Source: Onthophagus taurus (taxonomy: Eukaryota > Arthropoda > Insecta > Coleoptera > Scarabaeidae). Taken from it: a DNA stretch of 64,000 nt. Where the stretch lies: positions 10,483,001 through 10,547,000 of the forward strand of contig NC_091972.1 in the NCBI RefSeq assembly GCF_036711975.1. The letters are read 5' to 3'. The position numbers and the translations under genes were made by a program. The notes beneath the pieces are model-generated. The model was not told the DNA's origin, ran no database searches, and saw only the letters and a list, made by a program, of their open reading frames with translations. The stretch's first letter is position 1; each line of letters begins with the position of its first letter. Positions 58,122 through 64,000 of the stretch are shown here, piece after piece.

Positions 58122-61100
58122 TTAAACACTGAATGGGCTCAAGTTGAAGTAATCGATTTAATAAACGACGGATCTGGATTAGCATTTGGAATAATTGGTG
58201 GAAGAAGTACTGGAGTTGTTGTAAAAACAATCGTACCTGGTGGTGTTGCCGATAGGGTATGTTAAAAAAAAGATTTTAATGATAAAAAGTTATTGCTGTT
58301 TTAATGAAGATTTATTATTGGGAGGGTTATATTTTTTCATTTTTCTTTATTTTTGTGAGATTTTCGTAATGAAATCATTTCGCAAAGCCCTGACGGGCAA
58401 TAAAGATGGGGGAGAACAATGGAGATCCAATTAGCCTTAATGCAGAAATCTCGTATTTCCTTTATTTAAATACGAGGATCGCGAAAAGGGATGAAATAAC
58501 ACTTTTTTCTAAGTTATGTGTTTATCCCGTTTTACGAAAGTTAAATAAATGTGGTATTCAATTGATGTTTAAATAAAATTCCAGTTGGTATTATATTTTT
58601 TAATAAAAAATTAATTAAACAAACAGTGAGTTCACTGAAATTTTATTTTAAAGGATAATCCTTTTAGTACGCAAATAGAGAGAAAGATATATGTGAAATG
58701 GAAATTAGTTAAATTAATAATAAATGGGACATGTTACGTTTATTATGAAGGATGTTGTGTTAAATTTCTATATGAAATAATTTAATGTAACTCAAATATA
58801 ATGTAAATATAAAGAGATTATTATTATTTGTGTTTCAAAATTTTTTTGTTTTGTTAAATTCTAGTTTGTAAATTGGTTTTATGTTTACAAGCTTTATTGA
58901 ATTTTATACTTTATCATTGTAAAATACAATTAAAATTTAATTAATTAATTCAATAATAGTTTCGCTAAAACTATAAACAATAAAGTGCAGTTTTAATTAG
59001 TTTAGGTTTTGAAGTACAGATTTGATATGAATGCTTGGGACGTTTCTATTAATGAAAAATCCATCACTTGCACGTGTCCTTTATCTATTTTATACGTTGT
59101 TTTCAGGACGGTCGTTTGCAGAGCGGTGATCACATCCTACAGATAGGGGAAGTGAATCTCAGAGGTCTCGGGTCGGAGCAGGTGGCCTCCGTTCTCAGAC
59201 AATGCGGCGTCCACGTGCGAATGGTAGTTGCGAGACCGATCGAAATATCGTCACAGGAGTTTCAGGTCAAAGTCAATAGAAAATTGAGACGATTCAATTT
59301 TCTTACTTCTTACTAAAACTTTTTTTTTTAATCTTTAGGGATTGGATAGCCAAGTTCCAATCGTCCCAACTAAAATACTAGGGGATCCAGTTGAATTAGA
59401 TAGACATCTAATTGAAAATGGATTTGGGGATATCTTCTCAATACCGTCCACAAATTTTACGACGCCGTTTATCTATACGGGTCAACAAACCGATATTCAG
59501 CTACACGTAAGTTATTTTGATCACACCAACTTTTATATGTTAATTAGGTGCGGTAATGGTCTTGTTGTTACTAATTGGAGTTGTTTGTAGACTGTTCCCC
59601 GATTAGTGGACGTGCGAAACTCCACAAACGGGACGATAACAGCGCAATTCCAGGACGTCGTACAACCGCAGCTTGTGTCGTTTGCTAAAACGATAGCGAT
59701 CGAAACTGAGATTGAGGAAAATCCTCTCCCGGAAACGGAAATGTACACGGTACAACTGCGGAAAGACGACTTGGGACTAGGGATCACTGTGGCAGGATAC
59801 GTTTGCGAGAAAGGTGAGTGATGTTTCCTCAAATCTATTAATATTTAATCATTTTCCCTTAGTCTCTGCTAAAAGGTATTATTCTTATGATTTTCAGAAG
59901 AAATATCCGGGATTTTCGTTAAAAGTATTAGTAAAGGAAGCGCAGCTGATATAAATGGCAAAATCAAAATTAACGACCGTATCGTTGAGGTAAGCAAAAT
60001 CCGTAACGACATCAATCTCCATTAATAAAACGCGTTAATAACGCACCACGATTCGTCAAATTAACGCTTGGAAAACCTGTCACAACCGCATCGAGACCGT
60101 AACCCGCTTTTCCTGTTTTTCTCTCCGGTTTTTTGTTCGTGGGTGTTATCCACGGTTCGACGGTTTGATGGGTTAATCAATAATCCCGTTGTTATATACA
60201 GGTGGATGGATGTTCGGTTGTTGGTCAAACAAACCACCAAGCCGTGGAAATGTTAAGAAATAGCGGTTCAACCGTGACAATCACCCTCGAAAGGTATTTG
60301 AGAGGTCCTAAATATGAACAACTACAACTAGCTATTAGAGCAAACGAACTGAAACCTCCATCGCCGCCTTCACCTTCAATTTCATCGCTGCCAAAAATAC
60401 CTTTAAGTTTAATGGTAAGTTAAAAAAATGTTTAATTTTGTACAAAGGCTGCAAAGATAAAATAATTGAAAGAAATTATGCTTTCTGAAAAGGAATTTTT
60501 TGTATATTGCAACCAATGTTTGCACAACTCTGTTAAACCATATCCTACTGGTGTCAAACTCGAAATTCTATTCGCACATGTTCAATAATGCAAGTAAATC
60601 TATTGACATGTGAGTACATTATTTGACATGACTATAACACGAGTTTCTAGTCAATTAGAAACTATTCTGCGAATAAACCTGTCACTATTGGTTTATTGAT
60701 TGTTTAATGTTTTGAACTGATTGAAAACCAGTCATCTAAAGACTTTTTGACACGATGTGTTACAAAGAATTTTGCACTAAATTAAGTTATTAAGATAGTT
60801 CTTAATTTGGGATCGTTTTAGTACGCAACATATCAGTAAGTAGTTAAGGCAAACTTTGTGTTTATTCCATTTTGCCTCGGGGATTAATAAAAACTAGTGA
60901 CCCAACGTGATTGAACAAATAATGGGAGAAGCAGACTTTGGCGTAATGCTAAAAATTCAAATCTACCAAATCTGTACACAATCATGAATTCGCAAATCTT
61001 GCAAATATCTATATATTACCCATAACCATAATTCGTAAGCATTGATCTATGAACTGAAGCACAATTGTATTGGAAGGTTGTCGACTCGGAAGTATTGTGA

Positions 61101-63972
61101 GAAAATTCGAGACATTCTCCTACTCAAAGCTGCACAGGATCAAAACATCTCAACATTTTTTTGTATAGTTTATGGTAACAAGATCCGCAATGACAAATTA
61201 GCCACAATGCACCACATTACCTGTGGTGCATTGTGTCAAATCACGTAATCGGTGTCAACCTGTTTCACCACTACAGATTGTTCGTCGATATACGTAATCG
61301 TAATCGACACCAGAAGGATAACTTAACGTACCTAAAGATCCAGGGTCGGTAAGTTATCTGAATCAAGTTACGCTGCTTGAAATTAGAACGAACCTAAGCC
61401 GCCAAAAAGAGTTCATTTCTATCGCCGATACATAGCTACAATCTCAAAGGAATGCGATTCTGCCAATTCGTGTTAGTGAAATGAAAATGAAATGTCTGGT
61501 ATTCAGCATTTCCGGGAATCAACCCATCTAAAACCCAACGCACGTTTCACTGAATTATTTAATCTCCTAAGATAAAATTTATCGAGAGAGACAAAACTCT
61601 GGAAACTGCATTTAACAGTTCTTTAGAGGTTACCATCATTGCAAAGCAGCAACTTTTTGTATCATTGTTGTCATAAATCACAATAGTTAACAGTTATTGA
61701 GTGAAAATTGCATGATTTTAATTCTTTACCCACATTCTCCCACCGATATGCCGTTATACCATTATTTTTGACCTTTATGATGCAAATATTCTTCGAAGTG
61801 TCTTCGATTCCTCTTTTTAAAGTCTTAGTTCTTCATAATCAACACTGTTGCTTGTTTTTGAACAACCTCTTTTTGAAGTCTTAGTTCTTTATAATCATCG
61901 CTGTTGCCTTTAAGCATCCTTAAGCAACTCTGTTGGGTTGGGTTGGATTGGGTTCGTTTGGGTTGGGTTGGGTCAAGATTAAATTGACATACATATTCTT
62001 CGAAGTGGGTTAGGTTTAACGAAAAACCACACAAGTTTTGAAAAGCATCTCTTTTTGAAGTCTTGGTTCTTCATAATCAAAAGGAAGTATTCTCAAGCAA
62101 CACTATTGGCATATCCAATAATAAACAACTTGACTTATAATGCGACACAATTCGTTTCCAATTTATTTTTAATTTTTGAATAGTATAACTTTAATTTTTT
62201 CTCAGACCAAGTTACTATTGGTAACTCAAGATGTTAACTTCTAAATGTGTTGCAATTAAAGTTTGCTGAACGTAGCGAAGCGACAGTTTGCAGTCTCTGC
62301 CATATGCTAGGTCTCCTCGGATGGAGATCATAGTTCCGAAATCCAACCAACCTGTTAAACTTGACCACAGATTTTAATCTCATCGCGTTAAGCCGTCAGC
62401 AGGTGTCATATTACCATATGGGTAGATCTTGGAGACATATAGCCAGACTCGAAACACAATTCGACCAAATCGATAATTTTAATTGCTTGACTGCGTGGGA
62501 TGGGCCCACCCAGTATTATTATATTTGCTCGTCAGACATGTACCACTTTTGAAATAAACACCTACCATCTACTACACGGAGTTGCTCAATTATGTCTTTG
62601 GGACATTAACACTGCGTTAGCTGTGATAGCGTCTTATTATAAATCTTGCTCAATTAGTTAACGACAATGTCTGCTTAAGACATAGGTCTTTGCCTCAGCA
62701 GTGTGTGGTCTGAAACCGAATCAATTAGGCTCGCGGAATTATGACATTATATTAGTGTTTATACCTCTAAGTGTGTTTAGTGTACTTACAGTTAGCTCTT
62801 AGAGGTCATGTTAATTGGCTTGTTTAACTAATTGTTTCTGACAAAAAATTCCCGATTCTCGAGTTCACGAGAAATTTGGTGGCAATTATATCGCACCTAT
62901 ACAGTCTTCGCCAGCTCAAACAAAAGTGTTGAAAGTTATAAGGAACTTTGTTAAATTTGGATAAAAGTCATAAACACTTTGTGGGTGTACTATAAAACAA
63001 GTTGCCAAAATTTATTTATTGCCCCAGAATGCACCCATACGATTATTTGGAGAATTCGTATCCAATACTGACACATGATCTTACCTAAATGGATAAGAAT
63101 TGCATCTTTCTTCATTGCAATAACGCAAAAAAGATTATCTTTTCCAGTTGAAATGAGCAAAACACTTCGTTACAATTATACGACTTTTTTGGGTCTTTCA
63201 TTTTATCTTTGCAACCGCAGTATACATAAAATATGTTAAACAATCGGTTATGAATTTGAATTGCTAATTTAATTAAATAAATTTCATAAAATCTTTACGA
63301 AATTTTCGCGATCTCATTTCATTCTTACATTCCCAAAATAGATTCTTTATAAAAATATAAACCTAATAAATTTTATTTTATAAAGACTTCAAGCATTGAA
63401 GTTGATGGAGAATCAAGAACAAGTATCGATTTCGATTCTGCTATATTAGTAGAAGATGCAACAACGCCAACAAACGGCAGTGATAAGGAAATTGTTATCG
63501 ATGGTGGAAAAAAGACTGTTCAATTTAGTATTTCTAGTCACGAAGCTGTGCATGAAAAATGGAAAAATGTATTAAGTAATGAAGCGGAAGTCGTTGTATG
63601 TTTTTTTTTTATTTTTTCATCTTTTCCATCTTGAATATTTTGAATTAGATTGCAGAAATGAGTAAAGATGGACATATTGGTTTAGGAATTAGTCTCGAAG
63701 GTACTGTTGACGTGGAAGGTGGCCAAGAAGTTCGTCCACATCATTACATAAGAAACATACTTCCGAACGGTCCTGTTGGAAAAAATGGAATTTTGCAATC
63801 CGGAGATGAACTTCTTGAGGTAAACGGAATCCAATTGATTGGATTAAATCATTTGGAAGTCGTGTCGATTTTGAAACAACTTCCAAATTTTGTTATGATG
63901 GTTTGCGCAAGATACTCAGTTGATACGAGAATTATTGATACGGGTCAATGTAGGGATGCTTTTGAAGCCAGA
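58122..63972 (+). CDS. Patj: Patj, multi-PDZ polarity scaffold (partial, eight exons)
   Basis: Exons 58122-58256, 59107-59265, 59339-59506, 59591-59813, 59898-59989, 60202-60414, 63386-63595 and 63649-63972 join in frame to 508 codons with no start or stop in the window. Three PDZ domains are visible: PDZ-a (58122-59265, carboxylate loop [17 protein letters not shown]), PDZ-b (59741-60290, [39 protein letters not shown], then [14 protein letters not shown]), and PDZ-c (63649-63918, [18 protein letters not shown]). These, with the [17 protein letters not shown] linker, follow fly Patj closely. Patj is a Crumbs-Stardust complex scaffold at the apical junction of epithelia. The N-terminal L27 exon should lie upstream but was not found. 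The donor at 59265 (CAG|GTCAAA) is weak. Confidence 0.93.
58257..59106. other. Patj intron, nothing recognised
   Basis: 850-bp AT-rich intron separating the two halves of the first PDZ domain. Confidence 0.6.
60415..63385. other. Patj intron of 3.0 kb with small repeats
   Basis: No gene. A short TTGGG-type pentanucleotide run lies at 61926-61978. Flanking it, TCTTTTTGAAGTCTTAGTTCTT-like units recur at about 61812, 61868 and 62049, and ATATTCTTCGAAGTG at about 61788 and 61993, which suggests a local duplication of about 200-240 bp. Confidence 0.6.
61926..61978 (+). repeat. TTGGG-like pentanucleotide repeat
   Basis: About nine units of TTGGG with three variant units (TTGGA, TTCGT, TTGGG again). 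It is a short microsatellite in a Patj intron. It has the look of an arthropod telomere-type pentamer but is far too short to claim that. Confidence 0.7.
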
Positions 63973-64000
63973 GTGAGTTGGAATTTTGTTAAAATATCAT

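Noticed and set aside
1..64000. CRISPR arrays, bacterial operons, tRNA and rRNA genes
   Set aside because: The tandem repeats have unit lengths and structures unlike CRISPR, no cas-like gene exists, and no tRNA or rRNA was recognised by eye.

Overview
This is an AT-rich, intron-bearing, single-chromosome animal window. Protein similarity recalled from insect families (Patj, Cdk1, ARID4/hat-trick, Snapin, HemK2/N6AMT1, THAP and MADF-BESS proteins), very short introns (about 53-130 bp) in the compact genes, and the mix of Tigger/pogo, hAT, piggyBac-like, I-like and jockey-like remnants all point to an insect. A beetle is my best guess, but that is inference. No prokaryotic, plasmid or viral gene is visible.

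Layout. 1-4560 is a repeat block: arms of about 250 bp in inverted orientation (1-290 and 4192-4437) enclose a 361-bp tandem satellite and a CpG-rich island. 4900-5520 holds a broken reverse transcriptase. 7569-8819 is a non-autonomous Tigger/pogo-type element packed with nested hairpins. 9299-18240 (minus) is a complete ARID4-type chromatin gene of 11 coding exons, whose large intron carries a hAT-like fragment that itself contains another inserted element. 18960-20400 is an I-like retrotransposon relic. 20716-24654 (plus) encodes a MADF exon and a THAP gene that can share one BESS-like last exon. 25050-25868 is a 122/83-bp satellite. 26365-38141 (plus) is a seven-exon gene for a GAF-phosphodiesterase-like protein in which all four catalytic metal ligands are replaced. 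Its 9-kb intron 4 holds Cdk1 on the opposite strand, plus several transposons. Snapin and N6AMT1 (minus, 38151-39292) follow, 18 bp apart, with N6AMT1 ending 9 bp from the phosphodiesterase-like stop. 39300-58121 is repeat-rich DNA without a supported complete gene. 58122 to the end holds eight coding exons of Patj (plus, 5' and 3' parts not seen).

The intact genes are housekeeping or regulatory genes: chromatin repression (ARID4), cell-cycle kinase (Cdk1), BLOC-1/BORC trafficking (Snapin), translation-factor methylation (N6AMT1) and epithelial polarity (Patj). They are not a pathway. Their interest lies in their arrangement: nested, convergent and possibly bicistronic. The least ordinary genes are the catalytically dead phosphodiesterase-like protein and the MADF/THAP locus with a phase-compatible shared exon. 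All exon borders were read by eye from GT/AG sites, reading frame and family similarity; no alignment or search was run.
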